A DNA stretch of 64,000 nucleotides from an uncultured Desulfobacter sp. (GTDB lineage: Bacteria; Desulfobacterota; Desulfobacteria; Desulfobacterales; Desulfobacteraceae), in assembly GCF_963677125.1 (NCBI RefSeq), contig NZ_OY781882.1, positions 2,240,501 to 2,304,500 on the forward strand, written 5' to 3'. Position numbers and translations under genes: made by a program. Shown in pieces: positions 26,276 through 35,375 of the stretch. The notes below the pieces were generated by a model. That model made no database searches, was not told the origin of the DNA, and saw only the letters and a list, made by a program, of their open reading frames with translations. Each line of letters opens with the position of its first letter. The first letter of the stretch is position 1.

Positions 26276-26917
26276 CTATGAGATCATATTTAAAGCAATT
26301 GGAATAAAACCAAAGCCCACACCAACAACCAAACTGAAAAGAATGCCGAAACCTCTAACTATGGGCATATATTTCGGATGACTGGCGCCAAAGGACTGGA
26401 AAGCACTCCAAAAACCATGATTTACATGAAATGCAACCACTACCATTGATACGATATAGAACACAAGTACCGCAGGCTGAGAAAGGACCATAGCGGTGAG
26501 ATCAAATGTTGTAGTAGTAGAATGATCGGCGAATTTAAGACCAACAAGGTGTACCACTATAAAAACCAATATAAAAAGACCTGTGTAGGGCATAGTGGCC
26601 GATGCCAGTGTCCGGCCGCCTGCGTTACTCTTTTTCTTATACTTAACAGGTCTTGCAGCAAGGTTTTGAAAGTAGAGAATAATTGCGGTGCCAATGTGAA
26701 TCAGAGCAAAAACAATCAAACCTGCTTCAGCAATGTGGACAAGAACCCCAAGTGCATGCAGATGCTCAACATAGGCATTAAAGGCATCTTTTCCGCCATA
26801 AACAAACAAATTGCCGATGAGGTGAGTTGTCAGAAAAAGGCAGAAAGCGAGACCGGTTACTGCCATAAACTGCTTCTTGGCTACAGAGCAGCTAAAAGTT
26901 CGTACCAGCCAGTTCAT
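26276..26917 (-). CDS. sdhC: Succinate dehydrogenase/fumarate reductase cytochrome b subunit, dihaem type
   Basis: Membrane anchor of 213 aa with five hydrophobic helices (about 18-38, 60-82, 108-128, 147-170, 188-210), the layout of class-B dihaem cytochrome b. Candidate haem ligands are histidines in or near helices (THLIGN, HIAEAG, HIGTAI, HLVGLK, HVNHGFWSAF). It binds menaquinone and fixes the SdhAB heads to the membrane. ATG at 26917 follows AAAGGA. First gene of the operon, with a leader of about 150 bases. Confidence 0.94.
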   Translation of the reverse strand: MNWLVRTFSCSVAKKQFMAVTGLAFCLFLTTHLIGNLFVYGGKDAFNAYVEHLHALGVLVHIAEAGLIVFALIHIGTAIILYFQNLAARPVKYKKKSNAGGRTLASATMPYTGLFILVFIVVHLVGLKFADHSTTTTFDLTAMVLSQPAVLVFYIVSMVVVAFHVNHGFWSAFQSFGASHPKYMPIVRGFGILFSLVVGVGFGFIPIALNMIS

Positions 26918-27077
26918 AATTTAATCCTTTCTAAATTCAGCAACACCACATAAAATTCATGCAATATTGCCTTAAATTTTAATGAAATTAAATACTAAAT
27001 CGTATTCAGCGAAACAGTGCCACTATTTTTTTTAGCTCCCTCCTTGTATTCCTCCTTTTTTGTTTAATATTGTTAAT

Positions 27078-27108
27078 ATATACCCACTGTAATACCAATC
27101 AAAGTCAA
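27078..27108 (-). promoter_or_regulatory. Possible sigma-70 promoter for sdhCAB
   Basis: On the minus strand TTGACT (27108-27103) followed after 20 bases by TATATA. The spacing is longer than ideal, so this is only a candidate. Confidence 0.3.
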
Positions 27109-27589
27109 GCCCTGTCGAATGCATACGAACTAAAGAAGCTTAAAATGTATAAACAATACATATTGAATTGTCAATATAAAATTATTAATTAATTTTTTCA
27201 CATTTTTACTAATATTTTCAAAGACTTCACTTTTAATTTTAACCGTTCAACGCACTGTTTTTAATGAATTTTTCTAATACTAATCTTATAATATTCTGGC
27301 TGGATTGAAGAGCCTCTTCAACCGTGACGGAGACAACGGGGATATTATTAACATTTGCCTGCTTTTTACGTTAACGATGACAGGAAAATTAACTTAAAAT
27401 CAATGAGATACTCGAACCTATTCCATCTAATAACACATACAACTTTTATATGTACCGCTTAATTCGATAACTCAATTACTTATATTTTTAGTTGTGAGTT
27501 GAGACAAGGCTGTGATAGTGTGTAAAATTTTGTATTCTAAAAAACAAACCAACAGACATTTACAAAAAAATACATTTACAAATGCGTCG

Positions 27590-27636
27590 CAAAAAAAAAG
27601 CAGGGCGGAGTTTTTTATCTTGCTCCGCCCTGCCGG
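27590..27636 (-). terminator. Terminator after maeB
   Basis: On the minus strand GCAGGGCGGAGC, a loop, CTCCGCCCTGC and a run of eight or nine T. It lies about 40 bases past the maeB stop. Confidence 0.93.
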
Positions 27637-27671
27637 CTTTTCGGTAGGCTGTGATCGGCCTTATAAAAGGA

Positions 27672-29936
27672 TTATTGATTCAGTTCGTTCATCTGCGCAT
27701 CGTTGACGGCCACTGCCGCCATATTGACAATATCAGCAACATCATCTGCACGCTGCAGTACATGGATGGGTTTTTTCATACCCATGAGTATGGGGCCGAC
27801 TGCAACAGCGTTTCCAAGTTTGGCCAACATTTTATATGTGATGTTACCAGATTGCAGATCCGGGAAGATAAAAATATTTGCATTTCCCTTGAGATCTGAA
27901 AAGGGATATTGATTTTTAACGATTTCAGGATCCAAGGCAACATTTGCCTGGATTTCCCCGTCCACTGTCAGACCCGGGGCCTTCTCCTTGACTATGGCAG
28001 TTGCTTTTTTCACCTTCAGTGTTAACGGATGATAGGCACTGCCGAAGTTGGAAAAAGAGAGCATGGCAACCCGTGGTGTAATATCAAAATGCTGTGCATG
28101 CTCGGAAGCCAGGATAGCGGTTTCGGCCAACTCTTCTGCAGTGGGCTCAATAGTAACCGTCGTATCTGCGCAAAAAACAACCTTTTTCTTGAAGACCATC
28201 ATGTACAGGCCATGCACTTTGGACAAGCCTTCCTTTTTGCCGATCACTTCTATGGCCGGTGAAATAACATCGGGATAATGGGCATTAATGCCGGAGAGCA
28301 AGGCATCCGCATCCCCTTGTTCCACCATAACAGCCCCAAAATAGTTTCTATTTTCCCGCAGACGGCGGCGGGCATCATAACGCGTCAACCCCTTGCGTTG
28401 GCGTTTGTTAAAAAGCACATCTGTGTAGACGTCAAGCTTTTCACTGGTGCGGGGATTAATGATTTCCGTATCACGCAGATCAATATTAAGCGCCTTGGCT
28501 TTTTCGCGAATAACTTTTTCGTCGCCGATAAGAATCGGAATAGCAATTTTTTCGTCCAGCAGAACTTGTACGGAACGTAGAATTTTATCTTCTTTGCCTT
28601 CCGGAAAGACCACCCGCTTAGGATCAGCCTTTGCTTTGTTGATCATAGCACGCATGATCTCTTTTGAGCGCCCCTGAAGTGCTTCAAGGTGCTCAACGTA
28701 TTTGGCCATGTCCGGAATGGGTTTTCGGGCCACACCGGAATCCATGGCGGCCTGGGCAACGGCAGGAGCCATATGCAACAAGACCCGCGGGTCAAAGGGC
28801 TTGGGAAGCAAATATTCCCGCCCGAATTTAATGTCACTTTTGCAGTAGGCCCGGCGTACCGAATCCGGAACGTCCTCTTTTGCCAGTTGGGCCAGGGCGT
28901 AGACTGCAGCAAGCTTCATCTCTTCATTAATGGCGCTGGCATGGGTATCCAGAGCGCCACGAAACAGAAACGGAAAACACAAAACATTGTTTACCTGGTT
29001 ATTGTAGTCGGATCGTCCGGTACCGATAATGACGTCACCGCGCACAGATTTTGCTTCGTCCGGGGTAATCTCGGGATCAGGATTGGCCATGGCAAAGACA
29101 ATGGGGTCCTTGGCCATGGTGCGCAGCATGTCGGCGGTAAGCGCGCCTTTTACCGAAACCCCGAAAAAGATATCCGCACCTTTCATCGCATCCTCAAGCG
29201 TACGGTCATCCGTTTGCGCTGCCAAACGCTCTTTGTACGGGTTCATACCTTCAGTGCGCCCTTTAAAAATAACCCCTTTGGAGTCGCAAAGGATAAGGTT
29301 CTTTTTGTTCACACCCATGGAGATTAATAGGTTGGCACAGGCAATACCTGCGGCCCCGGCCCCGTTAAAAACAACTTTGATCTCGTCAATCTTTTTTTCA
29401 ACCAACTCAAGCGCATTGACCATGCCGGCTGCGGCAATAATCGCCGTTCCGTGCTGATCATCATGGAACACCGGTATATTCATGGTTTTTTGCAGCGCTT
29501 CTTCAATGTAAAAACACTCGGGCCCTTTGATGTCCTCTAGGTTGATACCGCCAAAAGTTGGCTCAAGCAACTGTACGGTTCGAACCAATTCATCTGGATC
29601 TTTTGTGTTCAGTTCTATATCAAAAACATCAATATCGGCAAAACTTTTGAACAAAACGCCTTTACCTTCCATAACCGGCTTACTGGCAAGCGCACCGATA
29701 TTTCCAAGACCGAGTACTGCCGTCCCGTTGGAAACAACGGCGACAAGATTTCCTTTTGCTGTATATTCATAGGCCATCCCCGGCTCTTCTTCAATTGCCA
29801 AACAGGGCTCGGCAACACCTGGGCTGTAGGCAAGAGACAAGTCTCTGCTTGTTGCGCATGGTTTAGTGGTGATGACTTCAATTTTACCTTTACGACCACT
29901 CCGGTGATACTCCAGAGCATCAGTGAATTGTGACAT
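27672..29936 (-). CDS. maeB: NADP-type malic enzyme fused to phosphate acetyltransferase-like domain
   Basis: Protein of 754 aa, the usual MaeB length. The first part (about 1-430) is malic enzyme, which decarboxylates malate to pyruvate with NAD(P)+: PGVAEPC, the metal/malate-binding VFHDDQHGTA, and the nucleotide fold VVFNGAGAAGIACANLL are present. The second part (about 431-754) is phosphotransacetylase-like (MAMANPDPEIT precedes it; FPEGKEDKILRSVQVL, GADALLSG-type and LSFSNFGSAYH stretches), generally thought to be regulatory, possibly by acetyl-CoA. AAGGAAGGAACC precedes ATG at 29936. It would supply pyruvate and NADPH during growth on acetate or C4 acids and fits the sdh genes beside it. 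Confidence 0.96.
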   Translation of the reverse strand: MSQFTDALEYHRSGRKGKIEVITTKPCATSRDLSLAYSPGVAEPCLAIEEEPGMAYEYTAKGNLVAVVSNGTAVLGLGNIGALASKPVMEGKGVLFKSFADIDVFDIELNTKDPDELVRTVQLLEPTFGGINLEDIKGPECFYIEEALQKTMNIPVFHDDQHGTAIIAAAGMVNALELVEKKIDEIKVVFNGAGAAGIACANLLISMGVNKKNLILCDSKGVIFKGRTEGMNPYKERLAAQTDDRTLEDAMKGADIFFGVSVKGALTADMLRTMAKDPIVFAMANPDPEITPDEAKSVRGDVIIGTGRSDYNNQVNNVLCFPFLFRGALDTHASAINEEMKLAAVYALAQLAKEDVPDSVRRAYCKSDIKFGREYLLPKPFDPRVLLHMAPAVAQAAMDSGVARKPIPDMAKYVEHLEALQGRSKEIMRAMINKAKADPKRVVFPEGKEDKILRSVQVLLDEKIAIPILIGDEKVIREKAKALNIDLRDTEIINPRTSEKLDVYTDVLFNKRQRKGLTRYDARRRLRENRNYFGAVMVEQGDADALLSGINAHYPDVISPAIEVIGKKEGLSKVHGLYMMVFKKKVVFCADTTVTIEPTAEELAETAILASEHAQHFDITPRVAMLSFSNFGSAYHPLTLKVKKATAIVKEKAPGLTVDGEIQANVALDPEIVKNQYPFSDLKGNANIFIFPDLQSGNITYKMLAKLGNAVAVGPILMGMKKPIHVLQRADDVADIVNMAAVAVNDAQMNELNQ

Positions 29937-30333
29937 GGTTCCTTCCTTTAATATGATCAGGCAGGTGAGGGGATTGCAAGGTGCTGTTCCAAATAAAGAG
30001 GTGCACCTGATTACATCTTCATCCGGGTACGATCTGTTTTTAATTATCGTATGGATAAATTGCTTTACTTTAGAACAGATAGAATAACTTTATTTTTAAA
30101 ATTTTGTCAAGAACCAAACACCAATTGACTCTCAAAGCTGAGCGTCACACAAAAGATCCAATAAAGTACGGATTGGGGCCACAAAAAGACCTCCTGTGAT
30201 TTATCTTCTGAAAATCATCAAAGATAATTAATTTTAAAATTAAAAATTACATTTCTACGAAATAAAAACAGGAATTTCAAACCAAGTGCTGATCAAACAA
30301 AATTCCGTCTCAAAGTAGGCCGGTTAAAAATAC

Positions 30334-30362
30334 TTGACACAACCGGTCCGCTTCATTAGGTA
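30334..30362 (+). promoter_or_regulatory. Possible sigma-70 promoter for the ABC transporter operon
   Basis: TTGACA at 30334-30339, then 17 bases and a poor -10 (TAGGTA). A perfect -35 with a weak -10 may mean dependence on an activator. It would give a leader of about 230 bases. Confidence 0.4.
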
Positions 30363-30515
30363 TGTAGCCGATACCATATACACAACATGAAAAGACATTA
30401 AGGGATTATCGGAAATTACCGTTTTTTATATGTATATTTTTCAGCCGAGTCTTTTTCAGACCGTCTGCAAGGAGAGCCTTGATGTAGCGCTTTTAAAAGA
30501 GGACAAAGGATCTTA

Positions 30516-30559
30516 AACCATTGGCGGACCGGAAACCGGTAAGCCCATGGTTTTTTTTT
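30516..30559 (+). terminator. Terminator-like hairpin in the leader of the ABC operon (possible attenuator)
   Basis: AACCATTGGCGGACCGG and CCGGTAAGCCCATGGTT pair in 14 of 17 positions around AAA and are followed directly by nine T. It stands 43 bases before the start codon of the first gene and downstream of the only promoter candidate, so it would cut most transcripts unless antiterminated. Confidence 0.65.
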
Positions 30560-30602
30560 GCCAAAGGTTTAACAACCACCATTTAATAAAGGAAGAGTTA
30601 CC

Positions 30603-31748
30603 ATGAGACAAAAACACCTTGTACTTGCAATGTTTGTCACTACTCTGTCGATGCTTCTGGTATCAGGGGCGATGGCGGCTGACGTTTACAAAATCGGAGG
30701 CATTTTCTCGGTCACCGGTAGAGCCTCGTTTTTGGGCGACCCTGAAAAGAAAACCATGGAGATGATGGTCGAACAGATCAATGCCGCCGGCGGCATTGAC
30801 GGACATATGCTTGAAGCAGTGATCTATGATTCCGAAGGAGATCCGGCCAAAGCCGTATCTGCCGTAAACAAACTCATTCATAAGGATCAAGTTATCGCCA
30901 TCATTGGTCCTTCCACCACCCCAACCACGCTGGCCATTGTCAATTTTACCAAGCGCGCCAAAGTACCTTTAATCAGCTGTGCCGCCGGCATCAAAATCAC
31001 CACCCCGGTGGACCCTTGGGTCTTCAAAACGGCCCAGAGTGATTTGTTGGCTGTGGCAGCTGTTTATCAGCAGATGAAAGATGCCGGCATAAAAAAAATC
31101 GGCATTCTATCGGTGTCCAACGCCTATGGTGAAAGCGGAAAAAAACAGCTTTTGGGCCAGGCTGAAAAATTCGGCATCCAGGTGATCATTGATGAAAGCT
31201 TTGGTGCGAAAGATACCGACACCACGACCCAGCTGGCTAAAATCAAGGCAGCCGGCCCGGACGCCATTGTGTGTTGGGGAACCAATCCAGGCCCTGCTGT
31301 GGTAGCAAAAAATGCAAAACAGCTAAAGATTGACATTCCGCTGTATCAGAGCCACGGTGTGGGATCACCTAAATTCATTGAACTGGCTGGAGATGCCGCC
31401 AACGGCAATAGCCTGCCCACCGGAAAAATCCTGGTCACCGGTCTTCTGGATGATTCCGATCCCCAAAAAAAGATACTTGAAGATTATCAAAACGCCTATG
31501 AAACTAAATACGCCGCAAATGTATCAGGCTTCGGCGGGTACGCCTATGATGCAGTAAACCTTCTGGCCGGTGCATTAAAAGGCAGCGGGGGCGATAAAAC
31601 AAAGATCAGGGACAACTTGGAAGCCACCAAAGGTTACGTAGGCGCCACAGGAGAATTCAACTTCACCACCGAGGACCATAACGGTCTCTCCCCGGCTGCC
31701 TTTGTCATGGTAAAAATCCAAAACGGAACCTGGACACTGTTAAAGTAG
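30603..31748 (+). CDS. ABC transporter substrate-binding protein, LivJ/LivK (HAAT) type
   Basis: Periplasmic binding protein of 381 aa with a clear signal peptide (MRQKHLVLAMFVTTLSMLLV, cleavage after GAMA-A near residue 25). The mature part is a type-I two-lobed binding protein: YKIGGIFSVTGRASFLG, IAIIGPSTTPTTLAI, KIGILSVSNAYGESGKKQL and FGGYAYDAVNLLAGAL. Members bind branched-chain amino acids, amides, or aromatic and other carboxylates, and the ligand cannot be told from the family. GGAAGAG precedes the ATG. First gene of the five-gene transporter operon; an R1 repeat fills the whole gap to the permease gene. Confidence 0.93.
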   Translation: MRQKHLVLAMFVTTLSMLLVSGAMAADVYKIGGIFSVTGRASFLGDPEKKTMEMMVEQINAAGGIDGHMLEAVIYDSEGDPAKAVSAVNKLIHKDQVIAIIGPSTTPTTLAIVNFTKRAKVPLISCAAGIKITTPVDPWVFKTAQSDLLAVAAVYQQMKDAGIKKIGILSVSNAYGESGKKQLLGQAEKFGIQVIIDESFGAKDTDTTTQLAKIKAAGPDAIVCWGTNPGPAVVAKNAKQLKIDIPLYQSHGVGSPKFIELAGDAANGNSLPTGKILVTGLLDDSDPQKKILEDYQNAYETKYAANVSGFGGYAYDAVNLLAGALKGSGGDKTKIRDNLEATKGYVGATGEFNFTTEDHNGLSPAAFVMVKIQNGTWTLLK

Positions 31749-31841
31749 GCCATGGGGCGACCTGGTCTTTCATCGCCCAGGCACAGCCCACAACGAAATA
31801 TGAAAGTAACTGAGCAACTTATTGATACTCTCATATAAAAC
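31749..31841 (-). repeat. R1 intergenic repeat, well-conserved single unit
   Basis: On the minus strand: ATATGAGAGTA, then 17 bases, TTACTTTCATAT, CGTTGTGGGC, and the core CCTGGGCGATGAAAGACCAGG followed by CGCCCCATGGC. It starts at the base after the binding-protein stop and ends 11 bases before the permease start, so it is transcribed inside the operon. Confidence 0.88.
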
Positions 31842-31852
31842 AAGAGGTATTC

Positions 31853-32728
31853 ATGCAGGAAATTGTCCAATATCTGTTTTCAGGTATTACCACCGGCGCA
31901 GTGTATGCCGTGATCGCCGTGGGGCTGTCCATGCTGTACAGCTCCACGGAGCTGATCAACTTTGCCCACGGAGAATTTGTCATGATCGGTGCCCTTGTTA
32001 TGGTGACGCTGTGGGTACATTTAGGGCTTGCTCTACCCCTGGCCCTGGCGGGCGCCGTGGCAGCAGGCTGTTTACTGGGACTGGTGTTTGAACGGCTTGC
32101 CATCCGTACGGCTAAAAATCCCGAGCCGATCGCTCTGATTATTATTACCGTAGGCGCAGGCATTTTCCTGAAAGGTGCGGCCATGATTATTTGGGGAAAA
32201 GATCCTTTCAGCATGCCCTCCTTTTCCAGCCATGAATCCATTGAAATTTTTGGTGCCGCCCTTCTGCCCCAGAGCATCTGGATTGTTACTGCTGCCCTAG
32301 TGCTGGCAGGCGGCATCCATCTGTTCTTGAAACAGACACTCACCGGCAAAGCCATGGTGGCCTGTGCCGTCAACAAAAAGGCAGCTTGGTTGTCGGGAAT
32401 CCCCTCTGAAAAGATGGGGATTCTGGCCTTTGGGATCAGCACCGGATGCGGGGCGGTGGCAGGGGTCTTCATTGCCCCCATTACCATGAGCTCCTATGAC
32501 ATGGGCACTATCCTTGGGCTCAAAGGATTTTGTGCGGCCATGATTGGGGGGCTTGGCAGCTTGTGGGGGGCTTTTGCAGGCGGATTGCTTCTGGGCATTT
32601 TGGAATCCTTAGGCGCGGGCCTTATCTCGTCAGGCTCAAAGGACGCCATCGCCTTTGTGCTCCTGCTTTTGATTCTTTACATCCGGCCGGGTGGGTTGTT
32701 TGCGGCCAAAGAGGCCAAGCGGTTTTAG
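31853..32728 (+). CDS. livH: Branched-chain amino acid/amide-type ABC permease, LivH
   Basis: Inner-membrane permease of 291 aa with about eight helices. The family start pattern is clear (YLFSGITTGAVYAVIAVGLSMLYSSTELINFAHGEF), and the coupling-loop region contacting the ATPase is LGLKGFCAAMIGGLGSLWGAFAGGLLLGILE. It forms the translocation pore with LivM. AAGAGGT precedes the ATG; livM follows three bases after the stop. Confidence 0.95.
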   Translation: MQEIVQYLFSGITTGAVYAVIAVGLSMLYSSTELINFAHGEFVMIGALVMVTLWVHLGLALPLALAGAVAAGCLLGLVFERLAIRTAKNPEPIALIIITVGAGIFLKGAAMIIWGKDPFSMPSFSSHESIEIFGAALLPQSIWIVTAALVLAGGIHLFLKQTLTGKAMVACAVNKKAAWLSGIPSEKMGILAFGISTGCGAVAGVFIAPITMSSYDMGTILGLKGFCAAMIGGLGSLWGAFAGGLLLGILESLGAGLISSGSKDAIAFVLLLLILYIRPGGLFAAKEAKRF

Positions 32729-32731
32729 ATT

Positions 32732-33688
32732 ATGATGGAGAAAAAGAAAACCATCTGGATTGAATATCTGGTTTTTGTCTGTGCTGTGTCCGTATTTGGG
32801 CTTTTCACGAAAAACACCTATTATCTTCAGATCATGACCTTTATCGGGATCAACACCATCCTAGGATTAGGCCTTAACATGCTCATGGGGTATACCGGCC
32901 AGGTCTCACTAGGCCATGCCGCTTTTTACGGCATTGGGGCCTATACTACGGCCATCCTTTCCGGCACCTACGGTATAAATCCCTGGCTGGCCCTGGTATG
33001 CGCAGTGGCTGTCGCCGTGTTTATTGCATTCATTGTAGGGCTTCCCACCCTGCGCCTTTCCGGCTACTACCTGGCCATGGGCACCCTCGGGTTCGGTATG
33101 ATCATCAATATTGTAATCCGGGAGTGGGCTGACGTCACCGGCGGTGCGTCAGGCTTTGTGGGAATCCCCGTGCTGGAGGCAGGCTCGCTGGTCCTCATGG
33201 CCGGACCCGGGTACTATTTTCTTGTCTGGGGCATCGTGCTTGGCGCCATGATCATCTGCCACAGACTGCTTGCCTCACGAACGGGACGTGCACTTCGGGC
33301 CATCCATGACGGAGAAAAAGCCGCCGTTGCCATAGGCATAAACACCCATTTTCTCAAACTTGAAATATTTATGTTCTCAGCCGCCCTGGGTGCAGTTGCC
33401 GGATTTTTGTACGCCCATTTCGTCCTTTTTATCAGCCCTGAATCCTTTGGGTTCATGTTCTCCATAAAGATAGTCACCATGGTGGTAATCGGCGGCATGG
33501 CAAGTGTATGGGGTGCGCTGCTCGGTGCAGCCGTTCTCACCCTTCTACCTGAAATCCTCCACGGATTTGCAGAATATGAAATGATCATTTTCGGCACTAT
33601 TTTAATGGTTGTTATGATATTTATGCCCCAAGGATTGACCCGGGGGATCATGGATATCGTTCGGACAGCCCGGAGGGCTAAGGCATGA
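32732..33688 (+). CDS. livM: Branched-chain amino acid/amide-type ABC permease, LivM
   Basis: Second inner-membrane permease, 318 aa. LGLNMLMGYTGQVSLGHAAFYGIGAYTTA is the typical LivM stretch and the cytoplasmic loop VVIGGMASVWGALLGAAVL contacts the ATPases. Two ATG codons are adjacent at the start (32732 and 32735). The gene overlaps livG by ATGA (33685-33688), showing translational coupling. Confidence 0.95.
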   Translation: MMEKKKTIWIEYLVFVCAVSVFGLFTKNTYYLQIMTFIGINTILGLGLNMLMGYTGQVSLGHAAFYGIGAYTTAILSGTYGINPWLALVCAVAVAVFIAFIVGLPTLRLSGYYLAMGTLGFGMIINIVIREWADVTGGASGFVGIPVLEAGSLVLMAGPGYYFLVWGIVLGAMIICHRLLASRTGRALRAIHDGEKAAVAIGINTHFLKLEIFMFSAALGAVAGFLYAHFVLFISPESFGFMFSIKIVTMVVIGGMASVWGALLGAAVLTLLPEILHGFAEYEMIIFGTILMVVMIFMPQGLTRGIMDIVRTARRAKA

Positions 33689-34479
33689 CACCGTCACAAC
33701 ACACGGGTGCAATCCAGTCCGAACACATCCTTGAGGTGCAGAATCTAACCAAGATGTTCGGCGGAGTCACCGCCCAGGACCAAATCAGTTTCTCCATTGA
33801 AAAAGGTATTGTATGTGGACTGATCGGTCCCAATGGAGCGGGAAAGACAACGCTGTTCAACATGATCACGGGTATTTACCAACCAGATGCCGGCAAGGTC
33901 ATCTTCAATGGAAAAAATATCAGAAAAACCCCTGTTCACAGACTGGTGAAAGAAGGAGTGGCCAGAACCTTCCAGCATGTAGAACTTTTTTGCTCTATGA
34001 CGTTGCTGGAAAACATCATGGTGGGAATGCACGTGCGAACGAAAGCCGGTTTCTGGGCAGCTGTCACCCGAATACCGGCCCAGAAAAAAGAAGAGCACCA
34101 CGCCCGCCGGCGGGCAGAAGAGCTTCTTGAATTCACAGGTCTTGCAACCGATGCCCATAAAATGGCAGGCGATTTGCCCGCAGGCCGTCAAAAAACCGCA
34201 CAAATCGCCCGGGCACTGGCGTCAAATCCCTTGCTGCTGCTGCTTGACGAACCAGCCGCCGGGTTGAACCCGGTTGAAACCCATGCCCTTGGCAAACTGA
34301 TCCTGAAAATTAAACAATCCGGGATCACCATGATGCTGGTGGAACATGATATGAGTCTGGTTATGGGTATATCCGACAAGGTGGTCGTTCTGGACCAGGG
34401 GAAAAAACTTGCCGAAGGGACCCCCCGACAGATCCAGAGTAATGAGGCGGTAATGTCAGCCTACTTAGGCAACGGATAA
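33685..34479 (+). CDS. livG: ABC transporter ATP-binding protein, LivG
   Basis: ATPase subunit of 264 aa. Walker A is GPNGAGKTTLF, Walker B LLLLLDEPAAGLNP, and the switch histidine is in LVEHDMSLVM. The ABC signature normally written LSGGQ reads LPAGRQK here (DLPAGRQKTAQIARAL), as is usual in LivG-type proteins. The conserved RTFQHVELF Q-loop and the C-terminal GTPRQIQSNEAVMSAYLG element are present. Followed two bases later by repeat R2, which separates it from livF. Confidence 0.95.
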   Translation: MTPSQHTGAIQSEHILEVQNLTKMFGGVTAQDQISFSIEKGIVCGLIGPNGAGKTTLFNMITGIYQPDAGKVIFNGKNIRKTPVHRLVKEGVARTFQHVELFCSMTLLENIMVGMHVRTKAGFWAAVTRIPAQKKEEHHARRRAEELLEFTGLATDAHKMAGDLPAGRQKTAQIARALASNPLLLLLDEPAAGLNPVETHALGKLILKIKQSGITMMLVEHDMSLVMGISDKVVVLDQGKKLAEGTPRQIQSNEAVMSAYLGNG

Positions 34480-34481
34480 TA

Positions 34482-34603
34482 TTTGGATGAAAACTCACCC
34501 ATCTGCGGCGTTGCTGCAAAAATTTGTAATCCTCACATACCTGGATGTATGCTCCGGTTACAAATTTCCTTGCGCCTTGCAGCTGTGCAAGTTTTCATCC
34601 AAA
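34482..34603 (+). repeat. R2 palindromic repeat, copy 1
   Basis: About 122 bp. The ends are TTTGGATGAAAACT and AGTTTTCATCCAAA-like, the next arms are GCGGCGTTGC and GCGCCTTGC, then ATTTGTAATCC and GGTTACAAAT, and the apical stem is CATAC with GTATG. It lies between livG and livF. A second copy in opposite orientation is at 36645-36767. Confidence 0.9.
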
Positions 34604-34628
34604 TCAAACAGTCGGACAAAATTTTATT

Positions 34629-35375
34629 ATGCTGAAAATTAAAAACCTGAGATGCTGTTACGGAAATATTGCCGTGGTTCACACCGTGAGTCTTTCGGTG
34701 AGACAGGGAGAGTTAATCTCCATCATCGGTGCCAACGGTGCAGGCAAAAGCACCCTGTTAGCAGCAGTGTGCGGCCTGATAAAAAACTGGACCGGAGAGA
34801 TTGAATTCAAAGGCCTCGCCCTTAACGGCATGTCGGCTCCGGCCATTGTCAGACAGGGGATCAGCATGGTGCCTGAGGGCCGACAAATATTTTCACCTTT
34901 AAGTGTTATGGATAACCTGAAAATGGGGGCATATACCCGGTTCAAAAAAGATGGAAAAAACCGTGTGACCCAAGATCTTGATATGGTGCTTCAGATGTTT
35001 CCCATCTTAAGGGAACGCTCTGCCCAACTGGCCGGCACCCTGTCAGGCGGTGAGCAACAGATGCTTGCCATCGGCAGGGCTTTGATGGCCCGCCCTGCCC
35101 TGCTCGTTCTGGATGAACCCTCCATGGGCCTTGCCCCCAAAATTGTGGAAATGATCTTTTCCACAATTCAGGATTTGTCACGCAACGGCGTAACCATTCT
35201 TCTGGTGGAACAAAATGCCAGGGCCGCGCTGAAAATTTCCGACCGGGGTTATGTGCTTGAAACAGGCAAAATGGTGCTCCAGGGCAGTGCTGACGAACTG
35301 TTGGTGGATGATGATGTAAAGCGCGCTTACCTAGGCAAGGATTATGGTGACTTTTTAGACGAAAGGAATCAATAA
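34629..35375 (+). CDS. livF: ABC transporter ATP-binding protein, LivF
   Basis: Second ATPase subunit, 248 aa. Walker A GANGAGKSTLL, Q-loop region VPEGRQIFSPLSVMDNL, ABC signature LSGGEQQMLAIGRAL, Walker B LLVLDEPSMGLAP and LVEQNARAAL (the LivF Q/N variant of the switch region) are all present. I chose ATG at 34629 because the conserved strand LKIKNLRCCYGN begins there; the upstream frame runs through repeat R2. No clear ribosome site precedes it, which may reflect insertion of the repeat. The stop overlaps the next start by one base (TAATG). Confidence 0.94.
   Translation: MLKIKNLRCCYGNIAVVHTVSLSVRQGELISIIGANGAGKSTLLAAVCGLIKNWTGEIEFKGLALNGMSAPAIVRQGISMVPEGRQIFSPLSVMDNLKMGAYTRFKKDGKNRVTQDLDMVLQMFPILRERSAQLAGTLSGGEQQMLAIGRALMARPALLVLDEPSMGLAPKIVEMIFSTIQDLSRNGVTILLVEQNARAALKISDRGYVLETGKMVLQGSADELLVDDDVKRAYLGKDYGDFLDERNQ

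Larger units (their letters stand above)
26918..27671. other. Gap between sdhC and maeB
   Basis: About 750 AT-rich bases. It holds the sdh leader with two ribosome-site-like GGAGG stretches (27038-27056) but no small frame worth calling, a weak promoter candidate at 27078-27108, and the maeB terminator (27590-27636). On the minus strand 27239-27370 is a short open frame without a start (NNIPVVSVTVEEALQSSQNI...LVLEKF), which may be the eroded end of a lost gene. Confidence 0.45.
29937..30602. other. Divergent gap between maeB and the ABC transporter operon
   Basis: About 665 AT-rich bases without a gene. It should hold the maeB promoter (not identified) and, on the plus strand, a possible promoter (30334-30362) and a structured leader ending in a terminator-like hairpin (30516-30559). 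Confidence 0.55.

Noticed and set aside
27007..27022. Minus-strand TGGCACTGTTTCGCT before sdhC
   Set aside because: Only nine bases separate GG and GC, where sigma-54 promoters need ten.
28689..29327. Plus-strand frame of 212 aa opposite maeB
   Set aside because: Antisense shadow; the minus-strand protein is full-length and conserved.
29966..29985. Minus-strand TGGAACAGCACCTTGCAA before maeB, sigma-54-like
   Set aside because: The GG-GC spacing is eleven bases and the -24 box is weak.
30360..30515. Known riboswitch class in the liv leader
   Set aside because: I tried to see cyclic-di-GMP, SAM, cobalamin and glycine motifs and found none of their conserved cores.
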